A program made the position numbers and the translations under genes. From positions 1 through 64,000 of the IMG/VR virus record IMGVR_UViG_3300045125_000073: 64,000 nt of DNA, one strand, 5' to 3'. Within the stretch, counting starts at the first letter, position 1. Every line of letters begins with the position of its first letter. The stretch comes from a virus. Positions 35,202-45,133 of the stretch are shown one piece after another. The notes beneath the pieces were generated by a model. That model searched no databases. It was not told the DNA's origin and worked only from the letters and a program-made list of their open reading frames with translations.

Positions 35202-35813
35202 TCTATTAAATCCTCACTCATTCCTAGATTCTTTAATGCTTGTTTCTTTGAATCAACATCAGCCAGCCCCATCACAATATAACTGTTTTCGTTGCCATCT
35301 CCGGGCCATACACAATATTCTGGGCCTAAAATTTCATAACAAAACCATCTTTTTGATAAAAACTATGAAGAATTCCAACAAGAGCTTCATGATCAAACCA
35401 CTGTCCACTTGCTGCCATTTTTCTAGCTAAAAATGTCCAATGCTGTAAAAATTCTAATGATTTTGAATTAAATGCAAAATATATGGGAGAAGCTTTTGCT
35501 GCATGTAATTTATTCATAGAGCATGCTACCGCTAAATCAGTATTGCCCTCAAACAAATCAAAAACATGTAGTTGTTTTCTTACGTCTGAATCTATATCTA
35601 GCCAAACAACAGGCTTCTGTTTTTCTATTAATAATTTGTAAATAAATTGTGGTTTGCTTAAACAGTTTTGTTGATACGAACCCAATGATGTTTTTCTCGT
35701 ATATCGTATGGTACACGAAGAGCATCTAACTGTTGCTTTAAACGTTTTGCGTGATCGCTATAGTACGTTTTTCCGTCTATATCACTATAAAAAGAAATCA
35801 CTTCAGTTTTCAT
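35177..35813 (-). CDS. Predicted nucleotide-diphospho-sugar transferase
   Basis: About 212 residues. After a start MKTEVISFYSDIDGKTYYSD, the motif VVWLDIDSDVRK supplies the DxD metal site and FNSKSLEFLQHWTFLA follows, as in nucleotide-diphospho-sugar transferases. Indels near 35690 and 35335 split it. The corrected C-terminus reads YVIMGLADVDSKKQ-like sequence and ends EWQSPGTK at 35177, overlapping the second GT10 gene. It is the first gene of the island, two bases downstream of regA. Confidence 0.7.
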
Positions 35814-35815
35814 GG

Positions 35816-36220
35816 TTAAGAGTTTCCTATATGATATTTAGGCACAAGTTGCCAGTCTTTCTTTTCTTTATGCGGAATAATTTTTAGTTGAGCTAAAGAA
35901 ATAATAGGAGAAGTGTATTCTTCTGAATCTACAGCCTCTACTAGCCCCCATTCCACGAGAAGTTTTACAATCATGTTACGATCGACCCAGATCTGTATCA
36001 TCTATATCTGTTTCAAGACCATCCAGATCTAACATTTCTTTAAAGTGCATAATAGCGTATCGTCCACGCTTGTGGAGGATGTGGCAACTTTGATACAGCT
36101 TTTTTCTTTCTTAGACGATACACCCATTCGGGTAAGAGTCTCTTTAACCTTGAGGAAATCGTCTTTAGTTTTTAGCCGAACTTCCACTCCAAGGCCATCA
36201 AAAATATCTTCGGGTTCCAT
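35816..36220 (-). CDS. regA: RegA translational repressor
   Basis: About 134 residues. DDFLKVKETLTRMG near the N-terminus, MHFKEMLDLDGLETD in the centre and the C-terminal LVEWGLVEAV...WQLVPKYHIGN match T4 RegA closely. RegA binds ribosome sites of early mRNAs and represses their translation. Indels near 36110 and 36005 break the frame. An extra N-terminal MEPEDIFDGLGVEV is longer than in T4, so translation may start later. Normally gene 43 (DNA polymerase) follows regA; here the glycan island follows. Confidence 0.92.
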
Positions 36221-36258
36221 AATAATCCGCTTTCATTTAAAATTTCAGTAACACGGAA

Positions 36259-36654
36259 TTATTTAGGAATTTTAGTATTTGTGCCACCCTGATCCAATAG
36301 GTCAGAAATTACTTTCCAATCTTGTTCGGAAATCAAATCCATAACCTGTTTGGCCTTGGTATGAGAATAACCGTATAGTGTCTTTAATGCGTCTATACGA
36401 TCATTAGACTCGTCCTTGATCCATTTACTGAACCGTTTACGAGCTCGGGCAGACACCCGAAGAAAGTCGTACTGAAGCTTTTTACCCAGACCTGGTAGAC
36501 GATTCATTTCGTTTGCCAGAAAGATGGTATCAGAAAAGTACGAAAGACCGCGATTAGCTAGAAACGGATTGTACTCCCGTTCACACCCGGGATCTTCGTC
36601 CATAAGTGGAATTTTTGTTTGATTTATGGAATTTAAAAAGTCAAACGGATTCAT
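36259..36654 (-). CDS. 62: Clamp-loader small subunit gp62
   Basis: Intact, 131 residues. MNPFDFLNSINQTKIPLM, NRGLSYFSDTIFLANEMNR and RKRFSKWIKDES follow the marine T4-like gp62 pattern, which is shorter than the 187-residue T4 protein. With gp44 it loads the gp45 clamp. Its stop lies about 40 bases before regA, matching the T4 gene order 45-44-62-regA, except that a methyltransferase sits between 44 and 62. Confidence 0.88.
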   Translation of the reverse strand: MNPFDFLNSINQTKIPLMDEDPGCEREYNPFLANRGLSYFSDTIFLANEMNRLPGLGKKLQYDFLRVSARARKRFSKWIKDESNDRIDALKTLYGYSHTKAKQVMDLISEQDWKVISDLLDQGGTNTKIPK

Positions 36655-37216
36655 TATAATTTCCTAGCAGCCCAAGACATTTCAAATCCGCCCATAATCA
36701 GTTCATTTGGTTTATTAGCAAAAAATTCATCCACTGCCTTTATTACTCCCGGCCAACCATGAGAGTAATCGTGGCCGCAGAAATATCCACCACTTTTTAC
36801 TTTAGGATACCACAACTCTAAATCTTCTTTAACGGCTTCATATTCATGAGCAGCATCAATAAAAATTCCATCTATACTATTGTCTGCAAACAATTGAGAC
36901 GCTTCTTTAGAAGTCATTTGTAAAGCTTTGAATTTGTCTCCAACTGGAGCTAAATTTTTTTAAATTCTTCAAACAAAGTATCATTGATAACTGCTGTCTC
37001 GTTTTTATGCTCGTCACTACCTTTCCAAGTATCAACCGCATAAATATTAAAATTTTTATTGTTATTAATTGTTTCTACAATAAAATACGATAAACTTTTT
37101 CCCTTCCATACCCCAACCTCAACAAATACTCCATTTTCGGGTAGTACTTCTACTAATTTAGTATACAATTGGGGAAAAGTAAACCACCCTTCTAAATTTT
37201 CATAAAAATGTTTCAT
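36654..37216 (-). CDS. Class I SAM methyltransferase inserted between genes 44 and 62
   Basis: About 187 residues with one indel near 36955. MKHFYENLEGWFTFPQLY starts it; GVFVEVGVWKGKSLSYF is the SAM motif I; IDGIFIDAAHEYEAVKEDL and CGHDYSHGWPGVIKAVDEFF follow. This is the Methyltransf_24/TylF-like group, common in surface-glycan loci. It overlaps gene 62 by one base and interrupts a pair of clamp-loader genes that is contiguous in T4. A sugar or small-molecule substrate is likelier than DNA. Confidence 0.85.
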
Positions 37217-37242
37217 AATGTATTATTCCTTAAATTTATAAA

Positions 37243-38204
37243 TTATTCTTTAAACTCGCAGTTCATCATCAGTTCCACCATAAACGCACACAGATTAATC
37301 TCTTGATCGGCCACAAACGCAGCTCTTGTATTGGTACTCGCCAATAACCACAACCGCCTGAGGAATGCTCTTGGGGTCTAGATGCTCGTATAAGCCATCG
37401 TAGACCTTCCTAAACACGTCCTGAGGGCTGTTGTCTAGATTGTTGGCTACCCATTTACGAATCTCTGTAAAGTTCTTGGTCTTGAGGAACCCCATCAGCT
37501 CCTTGATATTGAGTTCTCCAGCCGTACTAAGAATTCCGATATCAATAACTCCAGCAGCAGAGTACCGTTGGAGTTCATTCAGAGTACGACGAAAATCTGG
37601 AAAATATTTGACCACGACCTTGGACAGTACCTTGAGATCATACTTCAATACCTTCTTCGTCCAGAATACCTTGGCAACGAGTTAGGAACTGTTTTGCCAG
37701 TTCGGGGCGTTCCTTGGCCGGGAAGTTAAAATCAATAACTGTGCAACGAGAATGAATAGGCTCAATGATACGGTTCTTGTAGTTACAGGTCAAGATAAAC
37801 CGACACGTCTTGGCAAACTCTTCAATAGCTCCTCGAAGGGCAGGCTGAATGCTCTGGGCGTTGGAGTAATCAAACTCGTCCAGAATAACAATCTTTTGCT
37901 TGGCTCCTTCTGACAAAGACACCGTACTGGCAAACTGCCTGATCTTGGTTCGTAGAGTATCAATATTACCGTCTTCAGAACAGTTGATCAGGATGTAGTC
38001 TGCACCTAGTTGAGTACACAGAGCCTTGAGCCACGGTAGTCTTGCCCATACCGGGCTTACCTGCTAGGAGCAGATTAGGACATTCCCCAGATTCTACGAT
38101 AGCATTAAACGTATCCTTGAGATCTTGGGAAGAACGCAGTGATCAATGAGTGCAGGACGGTACTTCTCTACAAGAAGACCGATAGAATCGTTTGCGGTTA
38201 GCAT
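37243..38204 (-). CDS. 44: Clamp-loader large subunit gp44 (AAA+ ATPase)
   Basis: About 320 residues, matching T4 gp44 (319). MLTANDSIGLLVEKYRP starts it; the Walker A lies in a damaged stretch near 38060-38080; the Walker B region is KIVILDEFDYSNAQSIQPAL, sensor 1 RFILTCNYKNRIIEPI and the Arg finger PIHSRC. The C-terminal part has FRRTLNELQRYSA. Indels near 38140, 38050, 37640 and 37330 break it. It opens the gp45 clamp with ATP at primer ends. Confidence 0.92.
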
Positions 38205-38205
38205 A

Positions 38206-38893
38206 TTATCCCTTGTAGGTGCTGCTGGCATCCATAGCCACCCAATACGTCAGCGGACGACTGGCGTGTGTAAACTGACCAATTACGCTCTTGGAAAGAG
38301 CAACACGGTAATCACCGTCTAGCATCTTCATGTTTTCCATCTTGAAGTTAAACGAAAACTCTGCTTCGTTCTTGTTTTCACCAACCTCAATAGAAAACAC
38401 GTTACAAGTTGGATCCTTGAGATCACGAACCACGGCCATAACACTTTTCATTATCGGATACAAAACACAAATCCGGATTGCCCAGAACTGCTGCTGCTCG
38501 TTGAAGTTCCTTGAAGTCATCCGCAGTAAGATCAAACTCCACTGCTGATTCGATCTTCTTAATGCTCTTGGTTGGATACGAAAGAAGCTTGGGATCAGAG
38601 TAGTAGTACTTCACTGTGGAACCACGAGTGCCAGTGATTGTCATGTATTTGTCTTCAAACGTAAACTCCGGTTCTTGAAATAGAGAAATTACACCAAGAA
38701 GCTTGTTAAGATCCCAGATACCAAATTCGGTGTCAAAAGATTCTTCAACTTCCACCTCTGCCATAATATTCTTGGTAGGAGACATTGTTGTAATCTTCGA
38801 CCCGGCCTTTACGTACAGATTAGAATTAATACCACTGAAATTCTTGAGAATGTTCAGGGTGTCCTTAGAGATTGTTGTTGCCGCTTTAGTCAT
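38206..38893 (-). CDS. 45: Sliding clamp gp45
   Basis: About 228 residues, as in T4. ISKDTLNILKNFSGINSNLY, EVEVEESFDTEFGIWDLNKL, NPDLCFVSDNEKC and the C-terminal RPLTYWVAMDASSTYKG are clamp-family features. One indel near 38440 splits it. It forms a trimeric ring that tethers the polymerase and, in T4, also activates late transcription with gp55 and gp33. It stops two bases before gp44. Confidence 0.93.
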
Positions 38894-38908
38894 AATATAA
38901 ATTTCCTT

Positions 38909-39094
38909 TTATTTATCAAATCGTTCAAAGTTTTCAAAATCTTCATTATCTGGAATGTGTCCATGGCGCAGATCATTCAACCATCCGTTTTGGTTTGGCT
39001 TGCGTCCACGCTTTTTCTTTCTTCGTGCAGCAGCTTCTTTTTGTTCGCGCCTCCAACGTTCGTATTCCGATTCAGGTTCTGGTGTATACATCAA
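38909..39094 (-). CDS. Small basic protein, unknown
   Basis: Intact, 61 residues, starting by ATGA overlap with the RNase H stop and ending 16 bases before gp45. The centre is strongly basic (EAAARRKKKRGRKPNQ) and the C-terminus acidic and aromatic (NEDFENFERFDK). The RGRKP patch resembles an AT-hook, so DNA binding is possible. No family is recognised. Confidence 0.6.
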   Translation of the reverse strand: MMYTPEPESEYERWRREQKEAAARRKKKRGRKPNQNGWLNDLRHGHIPDNEDFENFERFDK

Positions 39095-39936
39095 AACTCC
39101 TCTAAATGTGGCATAAGAGTCTTCAGTTTATGGTCAATAAAATACTGAAGCAGCTTATCTCTGCCTTTTCCTTTCTGAGATTCATAAGTTTCTAAAATGC
39201 GATCTTGTAGATCTTGGGGTACATTACTCATATCGATCAGAGTGCTATTCCTAATATATTTAGGATCTGTATAAAATGAAGACGACTCAGAATCTTTCTT
39301 TAATTGCTCGATTCGTTTTTGTGTCATTCGTGCCTGACGTTTACCGTCTATAACAAACGTATCATCATCACTCAACATGTTGGGAATACCATCGCTTGAG
39401 TCGCCACCGATAACGTGTTCAAAAAGAAATCCTCGTGGATCAGCACACGTAAGATATTTATCTGTTGTAGGGCCGTATTGACTAACATTTGGAAAAATTT
39501 GTAGCTGTTGAAAGTCTTTATCGTTTGAAACAATTAAGGATCTTTTCTGTTTGTGAATACGTCTTGCAAAGTAGTATAGATGACATCATCCGCTTCTGCT
39601 CCTTGCAGTCTAATACTGGGATACGGAAAGACTGTCTTTAATTTCTTCACGAAGAGTGTCTAGCACATCAAAAACTGCCTTCCACTCTTCTGCTTTTTTG
39701 CCGCTTGTTGCTTCTTGCGATTTTGCTTTGTAATACGGAAAAAATTCACGTCGCCAATAGTTATTGCCATCATTACAGAGAATCATTTCTCCGTATTGAG
39801 CGAAACTTTGGTGCGGTATTTACGGTAAGTATTCAGGACGGTGTGGCGGATGTAATCTTCGTTTAGAGGCTCGCCATCTTTAGATGCCTGAAAAATATTT
39901 GCCAGAATAATCTGGTTATTGTCGATAAGTACACAT
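39091..39936 (-). CDS. rnh: RNase H / 5'-3' exonuclease (T4 Rnh type)
   Basis: About 282 residues, broken several times between 39380 and 39936. IDNNQIILANIFQASKDG carries the first metal Asp; NYWRREFFPYYKAK is the bridge region conserved with T4 RNase H; SNDKDFQQLQIFPNVSQYG and HVIGGDSSDGIPNML give the other Asp residues. The intact C-terminal piece ends PHLEEF. It removes Okazaki RNA primers. The exact start is uncertain because of an indel at the first codons. Confidence 0.82.
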
Positions 39937-39966
39937 GTTTTAAATATACCACATAAAATACAGAAG

Positions 39967-40290
39967 TCAAAAGATTTGTACCCATTGTTCAGAATCTGTG
40001 TCTTTAATGTATTTGTACAATTCTTCCAGTATCGGGATTATACCACTCATCTCCCTGAACTACACGAGATGGATGGGGTTATGAAATTAAAAAATGTAAC
40101 AGTTGTTCCATTTCTTTCATTAGAAAGTGGTTCCCAACCTGATCCTTTATGTTCTGGAGATTTACAAAGATCTGGATTTCTGGTTGCAATATATGCTTCT
40201 CCGTTTTTATATACAATATCACCTTCTGTGTATTGGAATACAGTTTCCGGATGTATCTGTTACTCTAAAAATTACAGGAACATTAGCCAT
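39967..40290 (-). CDS. Small virion-type protein, frame-broken
   Basis: About 107 residues that can be read only by joining three frames: MANVPVIFRVTDTSGN, then EGDIVYKNGEAYIATRNPDL and GWEPLSNERNGTTVTFF, then GDEWYNPDTG and ELYKYIKDTDSEQWVQIF. The phrases VYKNGEAYIA and GDEWYNPDTGxLYKYI recur in fibre-associated proteins of marine T4-like phages. Its place among replication genes is unusual. The ATG overlaps the stop region of the upstream gene. Confidence 0.55.
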
Positions 40291-41023
40291 TAAGAATTTC
40301 CTTAAATTCCTCTAAGGTAGTTATCATTTGCTTAATTTTGCGTTTACCAAGGAATGAAAACCCTTCTTTAAGGTCTACGTCTTGGCCTTTATATGCTGTC
40401 TTCAGTTCTTTAATATGAGGATCTAATACTTTAGCAAGACGCTTATAGTGTACTGGTTTGATACCCTCACCACGAAGCCATTCTGTGTGATCCACATTTT
40501 TTAGACCATCACGTATTGCCAAATCGTAAAAATGATCAATACGGCCTTCAATTACGGCCATGTATTCTATGCTTTTCTTTAGAATACGCTCTTGAACATT
40601 TACCTTTTCCTTATTAGGATCTTCAACCTTAGCTGGACGAACTAGACCTTGATGGATAATCTGATCTACATTCTTCTTGATCATATCCAACGTTTCAGGA
40701 CGAAGTTTGCCTCCCAAATTCATGATTCGGCAACGACTGCCAATGTACATAAACTCCATAGCATTGATATCGCATGCTGCAGCCGCCTTGATATCTTTCT
40801 TTGAATAATTGTTTTTCATCATCCAATCGATGACCCAAGGCTTGCACATATTATTGTCGCAAGAATAACTGTACCAGTTAATAGCCCGTAGGATCTTGGT
40901 ATCATATTCTTCTGGTGTTAACTTGTCTGCATCCTTCCATACAGGCTCGCTACCCATAATTAACGAGTCTACAGAATCTCCCCTACCGATACGGCGTGAC
41001 ACCTTTTTCTTTTTCTTTTTCAT
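40283..41023 (-). CDS. Conserved phage protein next to gene 46
   Basis: Intact, 246 residues. A Lys-rich start (MKKKKKKVSRRIGRG) is followed by ILRAINWYSYSCDNNMCKPW, NVQERILKKSIEYMAVIEGR and GKRKIKQMITTLEEF. It is helical and basic, with four scattered Cys residues. It overlaps gene 46 by four bases. I know of similar genes next to gene 46 in marine T4-like phages but no function, and recombination or nucleic-acid binding is a guess. Confidence 0.7.
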   Translation of the reverse strand: MKKKKKKVSRRIGRGDSVDSLIMGSEPVWKDADKLTPEEYDTKILRAINWYSYSCDNNMCKPWVIDWMMKNNYSKKDIKAAAACDINAMEFMYIGSRCRIMNLGGKLRPETLDMIKKNVDQIIHQGLVRPAKVEDPNKEKVNVQERILKKSIEYMAVIEGRIDHFYDLAIRDGLKNVDHTEWLRGEGIKPVHYKRLAKVLDPHIKELKTAYKGQDVDLKEGFSFLGKRKIKQMITTLEEFKEILNG

Positions 41024-42750
41024 ACAATTCTACTGAAGTTCTTTTTCTTGTCAAATTGAACAACGTGATTGAATCTATCTAGTAGTTGGTCCGTCTTATG
41101 GCTGATCACATAAACGTTTGCACGAGCACCAAAACTAGACAGCAGTTTCATCAGCTCATCCACTCCACCACTGTCCAAACTGGAATCAAATACTTCATCC
41201 AGAATAAGCAGATTAGTATTGACACTGTTCTTCAACTTTGCGATCTCTCGCCATGTCAGAAGCAGTGCCAGATCGATCCTCATCTTCTCGCCTTCGCTAA
41301 ACGATTCGTAACAGAACTCGTCACGATGGCGGCTCTTGATAACTTCATTAAACTCCTCGTCTAGATGAAAATTTGCGTAGAAGTCCATGTTGTTCAGATA
41401 CTTGTTCACGTACTTGTTGATTAGTGGAATATAATATTTCACAATCTTAGCTTTGATTCCACTGTCCTTGAACAGGAATACCAGTTTATCATAAGAACGA
41501 AGCGTGTCAAGTGCTTTTTGTTTTTTTCTAAAAGTTTTCCTTGTTTAGACAGCAGATCAGAAAGACGATCTTGTGCTTCTTGAATTTTAGCTTGAGTATC
41601 TGCAGTTTCTACAACAGTCAGCATCTCTTGATCCAAACGTTCATTAAGTTTGATCAGAGACTCCATGGTTTGTTCTTTTAGCAGAAGCTTTGATAATTAA
41701 GTCATTAAGTTTATTCTGAACAGACGTGACTCTTGTTCAGATTATTTTTAGACATATTGATGGCTTCTTTTATACGGTCCAACGAGCGACGGTGTTCTTG
41801 GGCCTTCTCAGACTTTTCTGAGATTACTGTCTCTTTGTGTTCTTTGCTGATGGTCTGCTTACAAGTTGGGCAACTGTGGTTTTTCTCGAAAAACTGGATG
41901 TCTGTCTTGTACGCTTTCAATGGTGTTCTCAAGTTTAAACAACACAATCTGCTGCTTCTTGAGTTCCGCATTAATCTGATCTCCTGGTTCAATTTCCGTC
42001 TCTAGTTCTTTCATGGACTTTTGAAGAGTTTTAATTTCTTTAGACAACCCCTTAATTGTCTCGGTGTTTTCTTCCAGAGTCTTTTTACGATCCGCCACAC
42101 GATCTGAGGTATTGCGCTGGTACGACTCTAACTACCTCTTTGGTTGCATGATACTTTCTCATTTACCAATAATAGCTCAGACTCTACAGCTTGCAGGTTG
42201 CCTTTGGCAGTGCCTATTTTGGTTTTCAGAACGCCATTCATCTCTGAGAAAATACCAATGTCTAGAATATTCTCAATAACAAGACGGCGATCTGCAGGTG
42301 TTAACTGCATAAATGGAATAAACGAAGACGAACCTAACACAACCACCTGAGAGAATGTCTTGTGGTTCATGCCCACAATTTGTTCTTCTAGAATCTTCTG
42401 GTAGTCTTTACTCTTAGCGTCTTCGTTTACTAGTTCATCGTCTTTATAGATTTTAAATACTTTGGGTGATAGACCACGAACGACTTTATATTCTGTTTTT
42501 CCAATACTAAATTCTAGTTCAACAACACAGTTTTTCTTGTTGATGCTGTTTACCAGTTGAGGAATGTTCATGTTACGGAACGGTTTTCCGAACAGCGCAA
42601 AGCTAGATAGAGTCTAGAAACGCAAACGATTTACCGTTGCCATTAGAACCGCACACAAGAGTTGTGTTGTTTTTATTCAAGTTAATTTCAGTAAATGTAT
42701 TACCGAAAGAACCAAAGTTTTTAAAACGAACCAGTCTTGAATGTTATCAC
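41020..42750 (-). CDS. 46: Recombination endonuclease subunit gp46 (SbcC/Rad50-like)
   Basis: About 575 residues (T4: 560), starting with GTG at 42750 inside the overlap GTGA with the gp47 stop. Walker A is CGSNGNGKS; a coiled coil with the zinc-hook NHSCPTCKQTIS lies in the middle; the ABC signature FSEGEKMRIDLALLLTW and Walker B NLLILDEVFDSSLD are at the end. Breaks lie near 42610, 42160, 42090, 41915, 41730 and 41550. With gp47 it resects DNA ends for recombination-dependent replication. Confidence 0.92.
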
Positions 42751-43791
42751 TCTAAACTCTCCATATAAATTTCACGAACAATATTCTTTAACTCTTCTTT
42801 ATTGTCCGATTCCATACCATCGATCTCTCGGTTAATTGAGGTTGAGAGTATCATCAGTAATATCCAATTCTGGTTCGTCTCCAGCCCTTTTCACTAAGAT
42901 CTTCAATAATACTAACACTGGCTGGTTCCACAGCATACAACGAATCCAGGAACTGGTCAAATTTTATTTCACTCTTTTTTTCGTAAACTATTACCTTTAC
43001 GTAAGTTCCTTTATATTTGAGCCGGATCAAAATCCTGAATTAGTGTACCGTTTCTCCATTCAATATTGTGAAATATTTTCATTTGTATTTTGTATAAACT
43101 GTAGTTCTCGGGTTTCTGTGTCTAAAATATGAAACCCTTTGGTTTCATTTGTGTCTACAATGGTCATCTGATATTGGGTGCCTGTGTAATGCACATTTCC
43201 TTTGGAACTCTTTCTTGTGAAAATGGCCGGACAGCACCAGATCAAATTTCTCTAGGAACTTGTCGTCCATGCCCTCACCAAACTTTACACCAGGCATTAC
43301 TTCGTATCCAGTTAATTCCAAATGGCCTGCAAGAATGGTTGCTTTAGATATCAGCAATCTTTTGCATAAATGGTTTTTGATTTTCTTCGTTGATCCACGG
43401 TACTAGTCAAAATAGACGCACCATTAAAACACACTTCTGTGACATCTTCGTATAGATGAAATGATGGATGGCATCCACCAAGAACTTCTTTGGGAGAATT
43501 CAGGCGATTGGTATTCTTGTAAAACACATCGTGATTACCAAGAATGCAGTGAAGCTCCACGCCATTCTTATCAAACCATTCAATAAACCGCTTCTTGGTG
43601 TGGTGAAGTGTATTAAAGTTAATAAACTTACGCCTGTCAAACAGATCACCCAGATGAAGAACTTTGGTAATTCCATGCTCTTTGAGATACGGAAAAAACT
43701 GGTCTTCAAAGAACTTTAAGAAATGATTTAAAAACAGTGGAGAATCTCCACGTGCCCCAAAATGGGTGTCACTAATTACTGCAATTTTCAT
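42747..43791 (-). CDS. 47: Recombination nuclease subunit gp47 (SbcD/Mre11-like)
   Basis: About 347 residues. MKIAVISDTHFGARGD holds the first metal ligands (D, H), VLHLGDLFDRRKF and ILGNHDVFYKN the next ones, and LVLSGHFHKKE the last. These are the Mre11 phosphoesterase motifs. Frame breaks lie near 43360, 43230, 43070 and 42890. The C-terminus ends EIYMESLE with a stop overlapping the GTG of gene 46. It reads in frame with the upstream sigma-factor frame in this sequence. Confidence 0.92.
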
Positions 43792-44384
43792 GATTTCTTG
43801 ACGACGCTTTTTGCGTTTCTTTGGTTCATACTTTTCAATATCACGTTCAGAAATGCTAAAATGTTCGGTTAATGCTTCTCGTTCATTTGATTTATCAAAA
43901 TAATTTTCTTTAAACCACTTGTGTAGTGTACCATCATCCATGTTTTCTGTCAACTTAAATTTTATATATGCTTGTTTTTTTCGCGTTCTATTCGTCGTAA
44001 GAAATGCGTAATATATTATTTGAGTAAAATATGAAAATGGATTTTTTGATTTTCTTGGATTAAAGTTATGAGCGTACATCAAGCAGTTTTCTATTCCGTC
44101 ACCAATCATTTCATCCTTGTACGGATAATTCATAAAATTAGATTTAGAACATAATCGTTCTGCTATTTTTAAAAACAACTTCCAATATATTCTAGAAACA
44201 GGAGGTCGTTCATCACCACTATCTTCTGCTTCGCGTATTTCTTTTTTCCATTTAATCATTTCTGTCTAAAAACTTGTTTGTTGTCAACGTAATGATCGTT
44301 ATTTAATTCTTTTTCTACTATTTTTTCTATTTTTTCTTCTGTTATTTTTTTCTTAACTTTTTTAGTTTTTCCACTTGACATCAT
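43788..44384 (-). CDS. 55: Late sigma factor gp55
   Basis: About 198 residues. A Lys-rich N-terminus (MSSGKTKKVKKK) is followed after one indel near 44270 by KWKKEIREAEDSGDE, then DEMIGDGIENCLMYAHNF and KNPFSYFTQIIYYAFL. This is the sigma region 2-like core of T4 gp55. It directs RNA polymerase to TATAAATA late promoters, which do occur in this window. Its stop is expected at the ATGA overlap with gp47, but in the sequence as given the frame continues straight into gp47. Confidence 0.9.
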
Positions 44385-44431
44385 GTAAAATTCCTGTTAT
44401 AATATATTGTCTGAGTAAAAAAAGAATTAGA

Positions 44432-44656
44432 TTAACGGTAATCGTCTGAAGAAGGATCGGCATTCCAATCCGTCCAGTCGTTACCTAGATTCTTTTTACC
44501 TTTCTTATTACCCGTAAACTTATTGGGATGCATTCCTTCACCATTTTCATTGGTGATTTCATTTATCATTTCACCAAATTCTTTTCGACTCAGCAATCCT
44601 GAGCGAAGAAGTTCTACGATTACTTCTGGTGAAAATACCAAGTTCATAAACACCAT
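44432..44656 (-). CDS. Small protein upstream of gene 55, gp33 candidate
   Basis: Intact, 74 residues: FSPEVIVELLRSGLLSRKEF in an N-terminal helix, then a polar tail (NKKGKKNLGNDWTDWN). Its position beside the late sigma gene makes it a candidate for the small late-transcription coactivator gp33, but the sequence is not recognisably T4 gp33. A 45-base gap separates it from gp55. Treat the role as unknown. Confidence 0.5.
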   Translation of the reverse strand: MVFMNLVFSPEVIVELLRSGLLSRKEFGEMINEITNENGEGMHPNKFTGNKKGKKNLGNDWTDWNADPSSDDYR

Positions 44657-44697
44657 TTTATCATCTTTTCGAGGTTTTGCAAGATTCTTTTAAGTTA

Positions 44698-45133
44698 GAA
44701 TCTGTCTTCGGGCATATTCATCATTTCTTCTAACATTTTCTCTAAATTTTGTTGAATGCATAGCGAATCATGTTCCGTAAAGAGGTGGAAGGGCTTCTTG
44801 TTGTATTTGGAGTATACAGGTCTGAGCTTTGGCAATTAAATTTATCTTCTTTTTTAATTTCATTTTCGTATAAAAATGCTACATCTTTTGATGGTTCTAA
44901 CAAGGTAGTAACAGAATCTTTAGAAATAATTGTCTGTCTATCAGAAGAAAGAATTAACCAGTTTTTAAGCATAAACAGCTCTTTCATATTACCAAACAAA
45001 TCATGAGAAACCATTGATTTTAAACACCATAGGACGATGTAATTTATAACTACCGTCTTCTGGTTCGTGGTAACACCAGCTAATCAGTTCTTCACCCGAT
45101 TTCATTTTGATTATTTTGTATATGTTTTGTCAT
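44698..45133 (-). CDS. Conserved phage protein downstream of uvsW
   Basis: About 145 residues in three frame pieces: KMKSGEELISWCYHEPEDG and YKLHRPMVFKIN, then LFMLKNWLILSSDRQ, LLEPSKDVAFLYENEI, and the tail ILEKMLEEMMNMPEDRF. Indels near 45105, 45015 and 44748. The SGEELI...RPMVF...W...LEPS...LYENE pattern recurs in short proteins of marine T4-like phages. Function is unknown. The ATG at 45133 overlaps the uvsW end. Confidence 0.55.

Noticed and set aside
38910-38917. GATAAATA before gene 45 as a late promoter
   Set aside because: It is formed by the codons and stop of the small upstream gene (Asp-Lys-stop), and gene 45 is expected to be early or middle.
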